A stretch of DNA of 64,000 nt, from the NCBI RefSeq assembly GCF_026126425.1, contig NZ_JAFMPW010000011.1, positions 62,001 to 126,000 on the forward strand. Direction: 5' to 3'. Below, piece by piece: positions 36,122-46,046 of the stretch. Within the stretch, counting starts at the first letter, position 1. Each line of letters begins with the position of its first letter. Source of the DNA: Muriicola sp. Z0-33. GTDB lineage: Bacteria > Bacteroidota > Bacteroidia > Flavobacteriales > Flavobacteriaceae. The notes below the pieces were generated by a model. The model did not search any database and had not been told where the DNA came from. It was given only the letters and a program-made list of their open reading frames with translations. The position numbers and the translations under genes were made by a program.

Positions 36122-37084
36122 ATGATTACCATAAAAAAATTTGATCTACCCTCATGGAAAGACATGCTGTTTAAGCTACTTGGGGCCTTCATAGTAATGT
36201 TACCACTGCTTTCAACGGCACAGACCCCCCCAATACAACTTAAATATCTGGGCACCGCTGGCTGGGAAATTACCGATGGAGAGATTACCGTACTGGTAGA
36301 CCCTTATATTTCGCGTTTTAAGCTGGGCACGGGTCCTGGAATTAGTCCGGATGATAAACGGGCAACGGTACTGCGCACAGATATTGCTGTATCGGATTCT
36401 ACTTCTATAGATAGCTTAATTACCAGAGCCGACTTTATCCTGGTGCATCATTCACATTTCGATCATCTTGCCGATGTCCCCTATATTGCTCATAAAACCA
36501 AGGCAAAAGTCATAGGCACCGAAACTACTTGTAATATACTACGAGGGTATGGTATCCCCGATGAGCAATTATACCCGGTAAAAGGAGGGGAAGATTACCA
36601 GTTTAATAATTTTGCCATCAGGGTGATCCCTTCTATTCATTCTGCCTTAAACGAAAAACACTACATAGATAACAGGGTATATTCTGAAGTGCCCAAGACG
36701 CCACTTAAAGTATCTGAATTTATAGAAGGTGGCTCGCTAATGTTTCTTGCCCGTTTTGCCAATCATCATGTACTCACCATGGGCTCTATGAATTTTGTTG
36801 AAAGTGAAGTAAAAGGACTGGAGCCGGATATCCTATTGGCTGGGGTTAACCGGTCGCAACTGGGTCTTTATAAATACAACGAACGCCTACTGGCCAGCAC
36901 CAATTACCCCGGGGTGATTATTCCTACCCATTGGGATAATTTTAGACTTCCCTACGGGTTTTCACAAGAATCAGGGGTTAAGGATAAGCTAATGCCTTTT
37001 AAAGTAGACGTTAAAAAACTCGCACCTCAAATAAAGGTCATTATTCCAAAACATTTGGAAACTATCACGATAGATAAAATGTAA
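36122..37084 (+). CDS. Exported MBL-fold hydrolase (UlaG-like)
   Basis: A 320-residue metallo-beta-lactamase-fold protein. The metal motif is LVHHSHFDHLADVPY (HxHxDH, about residues 107-121 from this start), with further His in SIHSALN and LTMGSMN-type strands and a C-terminal PTHWDNF. ATG at 36122 gives a 17-residue charged lead before the hydrophobic segment LLGAFIVMLPLLSTAQT; ATG at 36164 is an equally good signal-peptide start. The family includes lactonases. The substrate is unknown. It lies between a propeller protein and a glycosidase-like lipoprotein. Confidence 0.82.
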   Translation: MITIKKFDLPSWKDMLFKLLGAFIVMLPLLSTAQTPPIQLKYLGTAGWEITDGEITVLVDPYISRFKLGTGPGISPDDKRATVLRTDIAVSDSTSIDSLITRADFILVHHSHFDHLADVPYIAHKTKAKVIGTETTCNILRGYGIPDEQLYPVKGGEDYQFNNFAIRVIPSIHSALNEKHYIDNRVYSEVPKTPLKVSEFIEGGSLMFLARFANHHVLTMGSMNFVESEVKGLEPDILLAGVNRSQLGLYKYNERLLASTNYPGVIIPTHWDNFRLPYGFSQESGVKDKLMPFKVDVKKLAPQIKVIIPKHLETITIDKM

Positions 37085-37140
37085 AATGTTTATTGCAGGG
37101 TATCCAAGAAGCATAGTGCAGGATATGAATTACTTATAGG

Positions 37141-38190
37141 ATGAAGAATTTTCTGGTTTTGGTTGCGGCAGCAATTCTCTTTGGCGCTTGTAAAGAAAAG
37201 GATACTTTGGTAAACAAGGAGGTATCCCGGCAGGTAATGGAAGATATCTACAATGAGATTAAAACTCCTTTTAAATACGGCATTGTGGTCCGGCATCCGG
37301 ATACTACCAAAATGGTCGACTCGCCCACAATATTTCGCCAAAACGACACCTGGTATATGACCTATATCGTGTATGATGGCCAGGGCTATGAAACGTGGCT
37401 GGCAAAAAGTGAAGACCTGCTAAATTGGAATACAAAAGGAAGAATATTGTCTTTTACAGAAGACAGTTGGGATGCCAACCAAAAAGCAGGATACGTATCC
37501 CTTGTCAATACCAAATGGGGTGGTGACTATGCCGTAGAAAATTATCAGAAGAACTATTGGCTGACCTACCTGGGAGGCAAAACTGCTGGCTATGAATCCG
37601 GGACTTTAAAAATTGGCCTGGCCAATACTTCTAATGTTACCAGGGCTGAAGAATGGAACAGGATTACTACTCCCCTATTGTCTCCCGAAGATGAAGAGGC
37701 GCGCTGGTTTGACAACAAGACGATTTATAAAAGTTTGGTCATTCGGGATAAAGAAAAACACACAGGGCACCCTTTTGTGATGTATTATAATGCCAAAGGA
37801 GTTACTGCCGACTATGAAAGTATCGCCATGGCCGTTTCAGACAATATGAAAGATTGGCAACGATATGGAGAAAACCCTGTAATCAGCAGGGGAAAAGGCA
37901 TTTGTGGCGATGCGCAGATTGCAAAAATAGGTGATGTTTATGTGATGTTCTATTTTGGGGCCTTCTGGAAACCCGGTGCTTTTGAGAGGTTTGCCTGCTC
38001 TTACGATTTAATACATTGGACAGACTGGGACGGGGAAGATCTACTGGCGCCTTCAGAAGATTACGATAAAACCTATGCCCACAAACCCTGGGTAATTAAA
38101 TGGAAGGGAGTGGTTTACCACTTCTATAATGCGGTTGGGAACAAGGGCAGGGTAATTGCTTTGGCCACATCAAAAGATCTGAGGAAATGA
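37141..38190 (+). CDS. Glycosidase-like lipoprotein, five-bladed propeller fold
   Basis: A 349-residue lipoprotein: LVAAAILFGACKEKD gives a lipobox with Cys17. The rest has the blade pattern of GH43/GH32/GH130-type enzymes: VDSPTIFRQNDTWYMTYI (about 59-76), WLAKSEDLLNWNTKG, PFVMYYNAKG, MAVSDNMKDWQRYG and HKPWVIKWKGVVYHFYNAV. Asp59 and Asp/Glu residues in later blades could be catalytic, but the family cannot be fixed by eye. It is probably co-transcribed with the two upstream secreted proteins and may act on a carbohydrate at the cell surface. Confidence 0.75.
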   Translation: MKNFLVLVAAAILFGACKEKDTLVNKEVSRQVMEDIYNEIKTPFKYGIVVRHPDTTKMVDSPTIFRQNDTWYMTYIVYDGQGYETWLAKSEDLLNWNTKGRILSFTEDSWDANQKAGYVSLVNTKWGGDYAVENYQKNYWLTYLGGKTAGYESGTLKIGLANTSNVTRAEEWNRITTPLLSPEDEEARWFDNKTIYKSLVIRDKEKHTGHPFVMYYNAKGVTADYESIAMAVSDNMKDWQRYGENPVISRGKGICGDAQIAKIGDVYVMFYFGAFWKPGAFERFACSYDLIHWTDWDGEDLLAPSEDYDKTYAHKPWVIKWKGVVYHFYNAVGNKGRVIALATSKDLRK

Positions 38191-38279
38191 ATTTTTAATA
38201 AACTTTCGTACAACTTAAAACCCAAAACTTCCCCTGGGGTATAAACAAATTTTAATGGCCATTTTGGAGGTATTATTCT

Positions 38280-39158
38280 CTAAATATCCAATACGAGTTT
38301 GTAGCCCACCCCCCGAATATTTACAATTTTCACTTTAGAATCAAATTCCAGTTTCTTCCTCAACTTGGAAATAAACACATCTAGTGTTCTGCCGACATAG
38401 TCGCCCTGGTCTCCCCAAACCATATTTAGAAGTACTTCTCTTTCAACGGTGGTATTTGCATCAGTATATAGCAAGTGGAGTAGATCTGCTTCTTTACTAC
38501 TGAGCTCTATTTTTTGATCCCTTATAATAAGTTCTGTATTCCGCTTGTCAAAAAGGTATTCACCCATACTGATTAAATTAGGGTCTGTCTTAGATCTGGC
38601 TAATCGCTTCCAAAGTATAAAGAGTATTACGAGTAATAGCAAGACCAGTGCACCCGAATTATAAGGATTAAGGTATGTCGGTTGTGTTGCAACAGCAACT
38701 GCTGCGGTATCCTCCTGCTGAGCTAGCTGAAAAGTAAATAATAAACTGTAACAAGATTTTGGTTGTAATCTTGCTCCGCAGGGTATAATGTCAGATTGCT
38801 CTAAATCGTCTATTTTAAAGCTGTAGACCACCTCCTCGCTGGCACACTCTTCCACCGCTACGATATAATTTCTGGCTATTCCAGATTGCCGAATAACACT
38901 ATCAACAGTTGCTGCCAATTGCTGAGGACTGAACTCGAATGGAGCTTCAAATCTAATTCTGAATCGGTCATTTTCTCTTTTTATGGGCAATACCCGTGAA
39001 GTACTATCTCCTGAATTAAGTAACAGCTGATGCCCTATCATTCTTAAGGAGACTTCTATATGTTGCTCCTCCTGAGGCGATTGTGCACAGCTATGATTTG
39101 GAACCGCTAAATATCCTGCCAGGATCAATACCAGGATTTTGAATTGTTTGAAACTCAT
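38280..39158 (-). CDS. Membrane-anchored winged-helix regulator with periplasmic N terminus
   Basis: A 292-residue protein. A signal peptide (about 1-25, ending SCAQ) is followed by a periplasmic domain (26-165) with three Cys (105, 127, 136), a transmembrane helix (about 168-184, LVLLLLVILFILW), and a cytoplasmic OmpR-type winged helix (about 196-292) with GRTLDVFISKLRKKL and NIRGVGYKLVL. This is ToxR/CadC-like signalling with the domain order reversed. It is divergent from a TonB-like gene 133 bp away, its likely target. A TAGATTTG lies at 39170-39163, too close to the ATG to be convincing. Confidence 0.85.
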   Translation of the reverse strand: MSFKQFKILVLILAGYLAVPNHSCAQSPQEEQHIEVSLRMIGHQLLLNSGDSTSRVLPIKRENDRFRIRFEAPFEFSPQQLAATVDSVIRQSGIARNYIVAVEECASEEVVYSFKIDDLEQSDIIPCGARLQPKSCYSLLFTFQLAQQEDTAAVAVATQPTYLNPYNSGALVLLLLVILFILWKRLARSKTDPNLISMGEYLFDKRNTELIIRDQKIELSSKEADLLHLLYTDANTTVEREVLLNMVWGDQGDYVGRTLDVFISKLRKKLEFDSKVKIVNIRGVGYKLVLDI

Positions 39159-39255
39159 ATTACAAATCTATTTCAATCTGGATCAATAGGAAATGTTTTA
39201 CAGAAGATTTACACTATTTTACATAGGAACTACAAACCAGAGCGTTTATCCACAA

Positions 39256-39263
39256 TACATTTG
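39256..39263 (+). promoter_or_regulatory. Candidate -7 element for the TonB-like gene
   Basis: TACATTTG matches TAnnTTTG and lies 28 bp before the ATG at 39292. No TTG is found at the usual upstream distance, so an activator such as the divergent regulator may be needed. Confidence 0.35.
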
Positions 39264-39291
39264 GTAGTAATAATTTAAAATATTCAGAGAT

Positions 39292-40101
39292 ATGAAAAAA
39301 CGCATTCTAGTTTTTAGTACAGTATTAGCAGCCCTGGGACTCACGGCTTTTGGTTTTATCAACACCACCAATACGGTGACCGTAGCAGAAGTAATAACAA
39401 ACAAAAAAGCAATTGCTCCCGGAGCGGCTGTTGAAGGACCTGTTGTGGAAAAGGATCGGCCAGACTTCCGTTATGATATCAATACCAGATATTTAATGAC
39501 CGTATCAAAAAAGAAGCTGCAACAGGCGAAATCAATAAAAGATATTCTTCCTTATGACTGGACAGATTTTGTAGTGTCTTACAAAAAGGTAAGTGTAAAT
39601 ATTATTGAAAATAATGAGCGGACAGAAATCAGAGCTACCGGCACCAGTGAGGTACTTACCCAGGACCAGTTGCAACTTTTGCAATCTGCGGACTACTCGA
39701 CCAATATATTAATCAGGGCGGACTATATGGAGAAACATGAAGAAAGCGGGGAATTAACCTCCAATTATTTTACCCCACATATGACGGTTGTACCCACACA
39801 ACAAGCGGTATATCTAGATGGTAAGGATGCCCTTATCAAATACCTCAAAGAAAACAGTCGGGAGTTTACCTCCAATGTGGAAAAGGGAAAATTGCAGCCT
39901 GGGAGGTTAAATTTTACAGTTTCTAAAAATGGGACCATTTCTGCAGTTGAATTAGAATCTACTTCTGGCTATCCCGTGATAGATAAAACCATGAAAGCCC
40001 TGATCACCAATATGCCTGGGGAATGGGAACCAGCGGAAAATGCCAAAGGAGAAAAAGTAGCTCAAAAACTGGTCTTTTTCTATGGAATAATAGGCTGTTA
40101 A
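39292..40101 (+). CDS. TonB C-terminal-like domain protein, exported
   Basis: A 269-residue protein with an N-terminal signal or anchor (VFSTVLAALGLTAFGFI). The middle part (about 50-190) is not recognisable. The last 70 residues match a TonB-C-like fold: GRLNFTVSKNGTISAVELE, SGYPVIDKTMKALITNMP, GEWEPAENAKGEKVAQKLVF. A proline-rich spacer typical of true TonB is missing, so it may be a periplasmic relative instead of an energy transducer. It is divergent from the membrane regulator and followed by a strong terminator. Confidence 0.72.
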   Translation: MKKRILVFSTVLAALGLTAFGFINTTNTVTVAEVITNKKAIAPGAAVEGPVVEKDRPDFRYDINTRYLMTVSKKKLQQAKSIKDILPYDWTDFVVSYKKVSVNIIENNERTEIRATGTSEVLTQDQLQLLQSADYSTNILIRADYMEKHEESGELTSNYFTPHMTVVPTQQAVYLDGKDALIKYLKENSREFTSNVEKGKLQPGRLNFTVSKNGTISAVELESTSGYPVIDKTMKALITNMPGEWEPAENAKGEKVAQKLVFFYGIIGC

Positions 40102-40212
40102 TTCTACCGTATTTTAAATTTTTAAAGGCCTTAAGATTGGAAAATATGATGCTATTAACTGTGATTTAAACACGGTAGAAACAGCTGTCAACTCCAATGG
40201 CCGTTTTAGAAC

Positions 40213-40246
40213 AAAAAAGCCCCGGTAGAAATACCAGGGCTTTTTA
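40213..40246. terminator. Bidirectional intrinsic terminator between TonB-like gene and rpsA
   Basis: The stem AAAAGCCC-c-GGTA with loop GAAA pairs with TACC-a-GGGCTTTT. A-runs and T-runs on both sides let it work for both converging genes. It lies 20 bp beyond the rpsA stop. Confidence 0.88.
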
Positions 40247-40265
40247 TTATGTAAACAAAAGGGGC

Positions 40266-42095
40266 TTATTTCTTCCCTTCCATTTTATCTTTCAACGCCT
40301 GCAATTGCTCATTGGCATCACCTAACGTAGGTTTGTTTTCCTCGGCAGATGAAGCGGCCTTCTTCTTGGCTGCTCTTACATTACGTTGTTCCTCTTCTCT
40401 GAAGATAGCGGTATGACTCGCTACCACTCTCTTGAATTCCTTATTGAATTCAATGATCTTAAATTCAGCTTCTTCACCTTTGCCCAACTTCTTACCATCT
40501 TCTTTTTCTAAATGACGTTGTGGTACAAATGCAGTAATATCTTCGTTAAAATCTATCACCGCCCCTTTATCTACTATTTCTGTAATAGCAGCTTTATGAG
40601 TGGTTCCAAGAGCAAATTCTTTTTCGTATTTATCCCAGGGATTGTCTGTAGTTTGTTTGTGACCCAAACTAAGTTTACGGCCTTCAACATCTAACTCTAG
40701 TACTTCAACTTCTAAAGTATCTCCTACAGTTACAAATTCTGATGGGTGCTTAATCTTCTTGGTCCAGGAAAGGTCAGAGATATAAATTAATCCGTCTATA
40801 CCCTCTTCCAATTCAACGAATACCCCAAAATTGGTAAAGTTCCTTACAATTCCTTTGTGTTTAGAACCTACAGGATATTTTGTTGTGATATCTGTCCATG
40901 GATCAGGAGTAAGTTGCTTAATACCAAGAGACATCTTACGATCTTCTCTGTCTAGTGTTAATACAACCGCCTCTAACTGATCTCCAACTTTTACAAAATC
41001 TTGTGCAGATCTCAAGTGTGTAGACCAGGACATTTCAGAAACGTGGATAAGTCCTTCAACTCCTTCAGCAACTTCAAGGAAAGCACCATAGTCAGCAATG
41101 ACTACCACTTTTCCTTTTACCTTATCACCAATTTTGATCTCATCTCCAAGGGCATCCCAAGGGTGTTTCTCCAATTGCTTAAGTCCAAGCTGAATTCTGG
41201 ATTTGTTATCATCAAAATCAAGAATAACCACATTGAGTTTCTGGTCTAATTCCACAACTTCGTTAGGGTGGTTTATTCTACTCCAGCTAAGGTCTGTAAT
41301 ATGTACAAGGCCGTCTACTCCTCCAAGGTCTATAAATACCCCATAAGAAGTGATGTTTTTCACAACACCTTCCAGTACCTGTCCTTTTTCTAACTGGCTG
41401 ATGATCTCTTTCTTCTGTTCTTCGATATCGGCTTCGATCAGGGCTTTGTGTGAAACCACCACGTTTTTAAATTCGTGATTAATCTTCACTACTTTAAACT
41501 CCATGTTCTTACCAACATATTGATCGTAGTCGCGAATAGGCTTAACATCAATCTGTGAACCTGGAAGGAAGGCCTCAATGCCAAAGACATCTACAATCAT
41601 ACCTCCTTTAGTTCTGCATTTAACAAACCCTGTAACTACTTCCTCATTATCATGAGCTGCATTTACTCTGTCCCATGCCATAATGGTTCTGGCCTTTCTG
41701 TGAGAAAGTACCAACTGACCACTTTTGTCCTCTCTGATATCAATAAGTACCTCAACCTTGTCACCAATTTTAAGATCCTGATTGTATCTGAATTCATTTA
41801 GAGAAATAACCCCTTCAGACTTTGCATTGATATCAATGATAGCCTCACGGTCTGTAAGATGAGTAACTGTACCTTCAACCACTTCTTCATCAGCGGTATC
41901 CACAAAATTTTCGGCAACGAGTTTTTCAAACTCTTCCAACTTGGATTCGTCAACCCGCTCTATACCTTCTTCATACTTATCCCAGTCAAAGTTTTCCAAA
42001 AACTCCTTAGGATCTTGTTTAGGTGCAGTTTCTTTTACTTCTTGTTTTACCTCGGCAGTTTCTGCTACCTCAGTTGTTGTTTTTTCTTCAGCCAT
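40266..42095 (-). CDS. rpsA: 30S ribosomal protein S1
   Basis: A 609-residue protein with six S1 RNA-binding repeats after an acidic N-terminal tail rich in Glu/Lys. Repeats are recognised by their Gly-Val-Phe signatures: NITSYGVFIDLGGVDGLVHI, VIADYGAFLEVAEGVEGLIHV and NFTNFGVFVELEEGIDGLIYI (each about 86 residues apart) with SWSRINHP, SWSTHLRS and SWTKKIKHP following. It guides mRNA to the small subunit. In this phylum, where Shine-Dalgarno pairing is weak, S1 has added weight. A strong promoter lies about 110 nt upstream. Confidence 0.96.
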   Translation of the reverse strand: MAEEKTTTEVAETAEVKQEVKETAPKQDPKEFLENFDWDKYEEGIERVDESKLEEFEKLVAENFVDTADEEVVEGTVTHLTDREAIIDINAKSEGVISLNEFRYNQDLKIGDKVEVLIDIREDKSGQLVLSHRKARTIMAWDRVNAAHDNEEVVTGFVKCRTKGGMIVDVFGIEAFLPGSQIDVKPIRDYDQYVGKNMEFKVVKINHEFKNVVVSHKALIEADIEEQKKEIISQLEKGQVLEGVVKNITSYGVFIDLGGVDGLVHITDLSWSRINHPNEVVELDQKLNVVILDFDDNKSRIQLGLKQLEKHPWDALGDEIKIGDKVKGKVVVIADYGAFLEVAEGVEGLIHVSEMSWSTHLRSAQDFVKVGDQLEAVVLTLDREDRKMSLGIKQLTPDPWTDITTKYPVGSKHKGIVRNFTNFGVFVELEEGIDGLIYISDLSWTKKIKHPSEFVTVGDTLEVEVLELDVEGRKLSLGHKQTTDNPWDKYEKEFALGTTHKAAITEIVDKGAVIDFNEDITAFVPQRHLEKEDGKKLGKGEEAEFKIIEFNKEFKRVVASHTAIFREEEQRNVRAAKKKAASSAEENKPTLGDANEQLQALKDKMEGKK

Positions 42096-42210
42096 TGCTG
42101 ATATTAATTTGTATTCTGCAGTTGTACAAGAGTTAAACGATTACCGCAGAAGCTGTTATTAGTTTATGTCTTTTCCCTTTTACCTCTTGATTATTCGCAA
42201 AAAAGGAGTG

Positions 42211-42241
42211 CAAAAATACAATTAAATTATTGTTTTAACAA
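42211..42241 (-). promoter_or_regulatory. Promoter of rpsA (-33 TTG / -7 TATTTTTG)
   Basis: On the minus strand, TATTTTTG (42218-42211) matches TAnnTTTG and TTG (42241-42239) lies 20 bp upstream, the spacing of Bacteroidota housekeeping promoters. This gives a leader of about 110 nt before rpsA, long enough for a regulatory structure. Confidence 0.65.
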
Positions 42242-42353
42242 TAGCAATCTTACTTCGTACAGACATCCTTCCCAATTTCTATTAAAAAGTGGTAAAATCT
42301 TATGAGAATTTGTATATTCCATGCCGTAAATATTAACCATTAAATAAACAAAT

Positions 42354-42734
42354 ATGAGTGTAAAAGGAAAGTATCAACCAGTATTGTCTCTTGGAGAACA
42401 ATTGGGGATCAAAGATGGGAATGTAACTGAAGAAAATGGCATTTTAAAAGTAAAAGGACAGGCCGGAACCCAGTACGAAAAGAACCTCATCTGGGATAAA
42501 ATAAAAGAAATTGGAGGAGATCATCCGTCAGACATTAAAGCAAATATCACGGTTGAGGACGAGTCTGTTTATCACAGGCATGTGGTTCAAAGTGGAGAAT
42601 CGCTTAGTAAAATAGCCAAGCACTATTATGGCGATCCTATGAAATACAAGCAGATTTTTTCTGCCAATACCAACATTCTTAGTAATCCGGATGTAATTCA
42701 TCCAGATCAGGTATTGGTTATTCCTAACCTATAA
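42354..42734 (+). CDS. LysM-domain protein (Kbp/YgaU-like)
   Basis: A 126-residue cytoplasmic-looking protein with no signal peptide. The C-terminal LysM (about 74-125) is clear: HVVQSGESLSKIAKHYYGDP and NPDVIHPDQVLVIPNL. The N-terminal part (EQLGIKDGNVTEENGILKVK, then DIKANITVEDESVYH) resembles the BON-like half of Escherichia coli Kbp, a potassium-binding protein, so it is called Kbp-like. Peptidoglycan binding is less likely given the missing signal. It is divergent from rpsA and ends at a hairpin shared with cmk. Confidence 0.8.
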   Translation: MSVKGKYQPVLSLGEQLGIKDGNVTEENGILKVKGQAGTQYEKNLIWDKIKEIGGDHPSDIKANITVEDESVYHRHVVQSGESLSKIAKHYYGDPMKYKQIFSANTNILSNPDVIHPDQVLVIPNL

Positions 42735-42757
42735 GCATTTATAGTATACAATACTCG

Positions 42758-42800
42758 AAGGCCTTGAAAGCGATAAAACATTGCTATTCAAGGCCTTTAT
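42758..42800. terminator. Bidirectional terminator between the LysM gene and cmk
   Basis: An 11-bp perfect inverted repeat AAGGCCTTGAA / TTCAAGGCCTT with an 18-bp loop, followed by TTTATTTAT. The right arm (42787-42797) touches the cmk stop codon, so it would act for both converging genes. Confidence 0.75.
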
Positions 42801-43492
42801 TTATGCTTTGCTATCACCCTTAGTGCAAAGTTGTAGATCCTTTCAAATTGCTCTTCCAGGCCCATATCTCCATTATCAAACTCAATAGCGTCGTCTGCTT
42901 TTAATAATGGCGATATCTCGCGATGCGAATCTATATAGTCCCTGTTCTGAACATTCTTAAGTACCTCTTCATATTTTACTTCTTCACCTCTTTCAAGTAG
43001 CTCTTTATATCTTCTATGTGCCCTTACCTCTGGAGAAGCCGTCATAAATATTTTCAATTCCGCATCCGGAAAAACCACAGTGCCAATGTCCCGGCCATCC
43101 ATAACAATACCCTTTTCCCTGCCCATTTTCTTTTGCATATCTACCAGCTTGTAACGCACCTGTTCTACTGTGGCTATCTGGCTTACATACTTGGAGACTT
43201 CCAGAGACCTGATTTCCTTCTCCACATTTTCATCATTAAGATACATTTCGGAAAAGCCCAGTTCTTTGTTATAAATAAACTTCAGTTGTAATCTTGGGAG
43301 CAATTTAATAAGGGCGGAAATATTATTTTGTTTCCCGCCTATAAATCCATTTCGAAGCGCAAATAAGGTAACAGCCCGGTACATCGCGCCGGTATCCACA
43401 TATACGTAGCCTAAAGCCTTAGCAAGTTGCTTTGCCAATGTGCTCTTACCAGTAGAAGAGAATCCATCGATAGCTACCGTAATCTTTCCCAT
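42797..43492 (-). CDS. cmk: Cytidylate kinase
   Basis: A 231-residue nucleoside monophosphate kinase that phosphorylates CMP and dCMP. The P-loop GFSSTGKSTLAKQL is at about residues 10-23, YVDTGAMYRAVTLF follows, and the CMP-binding part GIVMDGRDIGTVVFPDAELK (about 131-150) and DYIDSHREISPLLKADDAI (about 181-199) are conserved. Length and order are typical. It lies 85 bp downstream of lon and may share its transcript. Confidence 0.95.
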   Translation of the reverse strand: MGKITVAIDGFSSTGKSTLAKQLAKALGYVYVDTGAMYRAVTLFALRNGFIGGKQNNISALIKLLPRLQLKFIYNKELGFSEMYLNDENVEKEIRSLEVSKYVSQIATVEQVRYKLVDMQKKMGREKGIVMDGRDIGTVVFPDAELKIFMTASPEVRAHRRYKELLERGEEVKYEEVLKNVQNRDYIDSHREISPLLKADDAIEFDNGDMGLEEQFERIYNFALRVIAKHK

Positions 43493-43577
43493 TAGTTAAA
43501 AATAGAGAGAATTGCTGGTTTGGGAAATAGATTAAGGATAATATTGCTGCCATCCACCCATAATCGGTCTTTACCCC

Positions 43578-46046
43578 TTATAATTGTTTAGCGTCTTTTA
43601 CTTTTTGATTGGTTATGGCGATATCTATTACCTCCCTCATATCAGACACAAAATGAAACTTCAGTCCTTTTAGGTACTCTTGTTTAATCTCCATAATGTC
43701 TTTCCTGTTATCTTCAGACAAGATGATCTCTTTTATCCTTGCTCTTTTGGCTGCAAGGATTTTCTCCTTGATGCCCCCTACCGGAAGTACCTTTCCCCTA
43801 AGGGTGATCTCACCAGTCATAGCAAGGCTTTTCTTTACCTTTTTCTGGGCAAATAAGGAAACCAGGGAAGTAAGCATAGTAATACCCGCACTGGGGCCAT
43901 CTTTTGGAGTTGCTCCTTCAGGTACGTGGATATGCACATTGTATTTATCAAAAACTTCCGGGTCTATCCCAAATTTCTCTGCATTAGATTTGATAAACTC
44001 CATCGCAATGGTGGCCGACTCTTTCATTACCTTTCCAAGGTTTCCGGTAATGTTCAGGGTTCCCTTTCCTCTGGATAATATAGACTCTATAAAAAGAATA
44101 TCTCCACCCACGCGGGTCCATGCGAGTCCGGTGACTACGCCTGCAACATCGTTATTCTCATATTTATCGCGTTCCATTCTTGCAGGGCCCAGAATCTTCT
44201 CAACATCTTCATTGGTAATGGTAATATTGTATTCTTCTTCTGTAGCTATAGATTTTGCTGCATATCTCACTGTTTTGGCGATCTGCTTTTCTAATCCCCT
44301 CACACCAGATTCCCGGGTATACCCCTCTACAATCTTTTCCAGTTGCCTTTTACCAATTTTAAGATGTTTGGAGGTGAGCCCGTGTTCCTCTAATTGTTTT
44401 GGCAATAAATGACGCTTGGCAATCTCTACCTTTTCCTCAATGGTGTACCCAGTCACGTTAATAATTTCCATCCTGTCTAACAAGGCGGGTTGTATGGTAG
44501 ATAAATTATTGGCCGTAGCAATAAACATTACTTTAGAAAGGTCATAGCCCATTTCCAGAAAGTTATCGTAAAATTCACTGTTTTGCTCAGGGTCCAGTAC
44601 TTCCAGCATAGCCGAAGACGGATCTCCCTGGTGACTGGCAGTTAGTTTATCTATTTCATCAAGTATAAATACCGGGTTAGATGTCCCGGCTTTCTTGATA
44701 CTTTGAATAATTCGTCCTGGCATGGCACCAATATAAGTTTTGCGGTGTCCTCTTATTTCACCTTCATCGCGCAGCCCACTTAGGGACACCCTAACATATT
44801 CTCTGCCCAAAGCCTCAGCAACAGATTTACCCAGGGAGGTCTTACCCACTCCAGGAGGACCGTAAAGGCAAAGAATAGGAGATTTCATATCGTTGCGAAG
44901 TTTTAGTACCGCCAGATATTCTATAATCCTGCGCTTGACATCCTCTAGTCCGTAATGGTCTCTGTTTAATATTTTCTCAGCGCGCTTAAGATCAAATTTA
45001 TCTTTAGAATAGGCATTCCAGGGAAGCTCCAAAAACAGGTCCAGGTAATTGCGCTGAATAGAATATTCGGCTACCTGGGGGTTCATACGCTGCAGTTTGG
45101 ACAGTTCCTTTTCAAAATGCTCCTTCTCCTTTTTACCCCATTTCTTGTCCTTGGCTTTGAGCTGCATTTCCTGGATCTCTTCATCATAGGAGACCCCGCC
45201 CAGTTCTTCCTGGATGGTTTTCATCTGCTGATGCAAGAAGTATTCACGCTGCTGTTGATCCATATCCGTGCGTACCTTAGACTGGATGTCGTTTTTCAAC
45301 TCTAACTGTTGAAGTTCCACATTCATATACTTCAGTGCGGTTAGTGCACGCTCCTGCAGGTTGCCAATTTCTAACAACTCCTGCTTTTCTTTAACACTTA
45401 AGTTAAGGTTAGAGGAAACAAAATTGACCAGGAAAGAATTACTCTCAATATTCTTGATGGCAAAGGAAGCCTCAGATGGGATATTGGGGTTTTTCTTTAT
45501 AATTAGCAGGGCTAGCTCTTTAATTGAATCTATGATTGCTGTAAACTCTTTGTCTTGCCTTTCTGGTCTGATTTCGGCAGCCTCACGGATGGTTGCGCTC
45601 ATATAGGGTTGTTCTGTAAGCACTTCAGCTATCTCGAAACGCTTTTTCCCCTGTATGATTACCGTGGTATTACCATCAGGCATTTGCAAAACTCTGAGAA
45701 TTCTGGCTACGGTACCTAAAGTATTGATGTCTTTGATCCCCGGATTTTCAACTTCCTCATCCTTTTGGGAAACCACCCCAATGACTTTAGAACCGTTATT
45801 GGCATCCTTGATCAGGTTAATAGATTTATCCCGACCGGCGGTTATTGGAATAACCACCCCCGGAAACAATACGGTATTGCGCAGTGGCAAGATAGGTAAG
45901 GTCTCGGGCAGGCCTTCATTGTTCATTTCCTCTTCATCTTCAGGGGTTAAAAGCGGAATTAATTCTGCATCTTCCTCAATGCCCCCTAGCGACATATTGT
46001 CAAAATTTGAAAATTTAGCATCTCCCATATCAATATTATCAGTCAT
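43578..46046 (-). CDS. lon: ATP-dependent protease La (Lon)
   Basis: An 822-residue protease of misfolded and regulatory proteins. The N-terminal substrate domain (about 45-245, [19 protein letters not shown]) is followed by a coiled coil, the AAA+ module with Walker [17 protein letters not shown] at about 390-405 and Walker [10 protein letters not shown], and the protease domain with Ser719 in [10 protein letters not shown] and Lys762 in GGIKEKI forming the dyad. Only the usual length and residues are seen. A perfect 8-bp inverted repeat covers the start codon, listed separately. Confidence 0.97.
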   Translation of the reverse strand: MTDNIDMGDAKFSNFDNMSLGGIEEDAELIPLLTPEDEEEMNNEGLPETLPILPLRNTVLFPGVVIPITAGRDKSINLIKDANNGSKVIGVVSQKDEEVENPGIKDINTLGTVARILRVLQMPDGNTTVIIQGKKRFEIAEVLTEQPYMSATIREAAEIRPERQDKEFTAIIDSIKELALLIIKKNPNIPSEASFAIKNIESNSFLVNFVSSNLNLSVKEKQELLEIGNLQERALTALKYMNVELQQLELKNDIQSKVRTDMDQQQREYFLHQQMKTIQEELGGVSYDEEIQEMQLKAKDKKWGKKEKEHFEKELSKLQRMNPQVAEYSIQRNYLDLFLELPWNAYSKDKFDLKRAEKILNRDHYGLEDVKRRIIEYLAVLKLRNDMKSPILCLYGPPGVGKTSLGKSVAEALGREYVRVSLSGLRDEGEIRGHRKTYIGAMPGRIIQSIKKAGTSNPVFILDEIDKLTASHQGDPSSAMLEVLDPEQNSEFYDNFLEMGYDLSKVMFIATANNLSTIQPALLDRMEIINVTGYTIEEKVEIAKRHLLPKQLEEHGLTSKHLKIGKRQLEKIVEGYTRESGVRGLEKQIAKTVRYAAKSIATEEEYNITITNEDVEKILGPARMERDKYENNDVAGVVTGLAWTRVGGDILFIESILSRGKGTLNITGNLGKVMKESATIAMEFIKSNAEKFGIDPEVFDKYNVHIHVPEGATPKDGPSAGITMLTSLVSLFAQKKVKKSLAMTGEITLRGKVLPVGGIKEKILAAKRARIKEIILSEDNRKDIMEIKQEYLKGLKFHFVSDMREVIDIAITNQKVKDAKQL

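Noticed and set aside
39163-39170. TAGATTTG on the minus strand as promoter of the membrane regulator
   Set aside because: Transcription would start at about the ATG itself, leaving no leader; kept out for lack of support.
43696-44412. Plus-strand frame of 238 codons
   Set aside because: Antisense to lon, with Ser/Ile/Phe-rich shadow composition.
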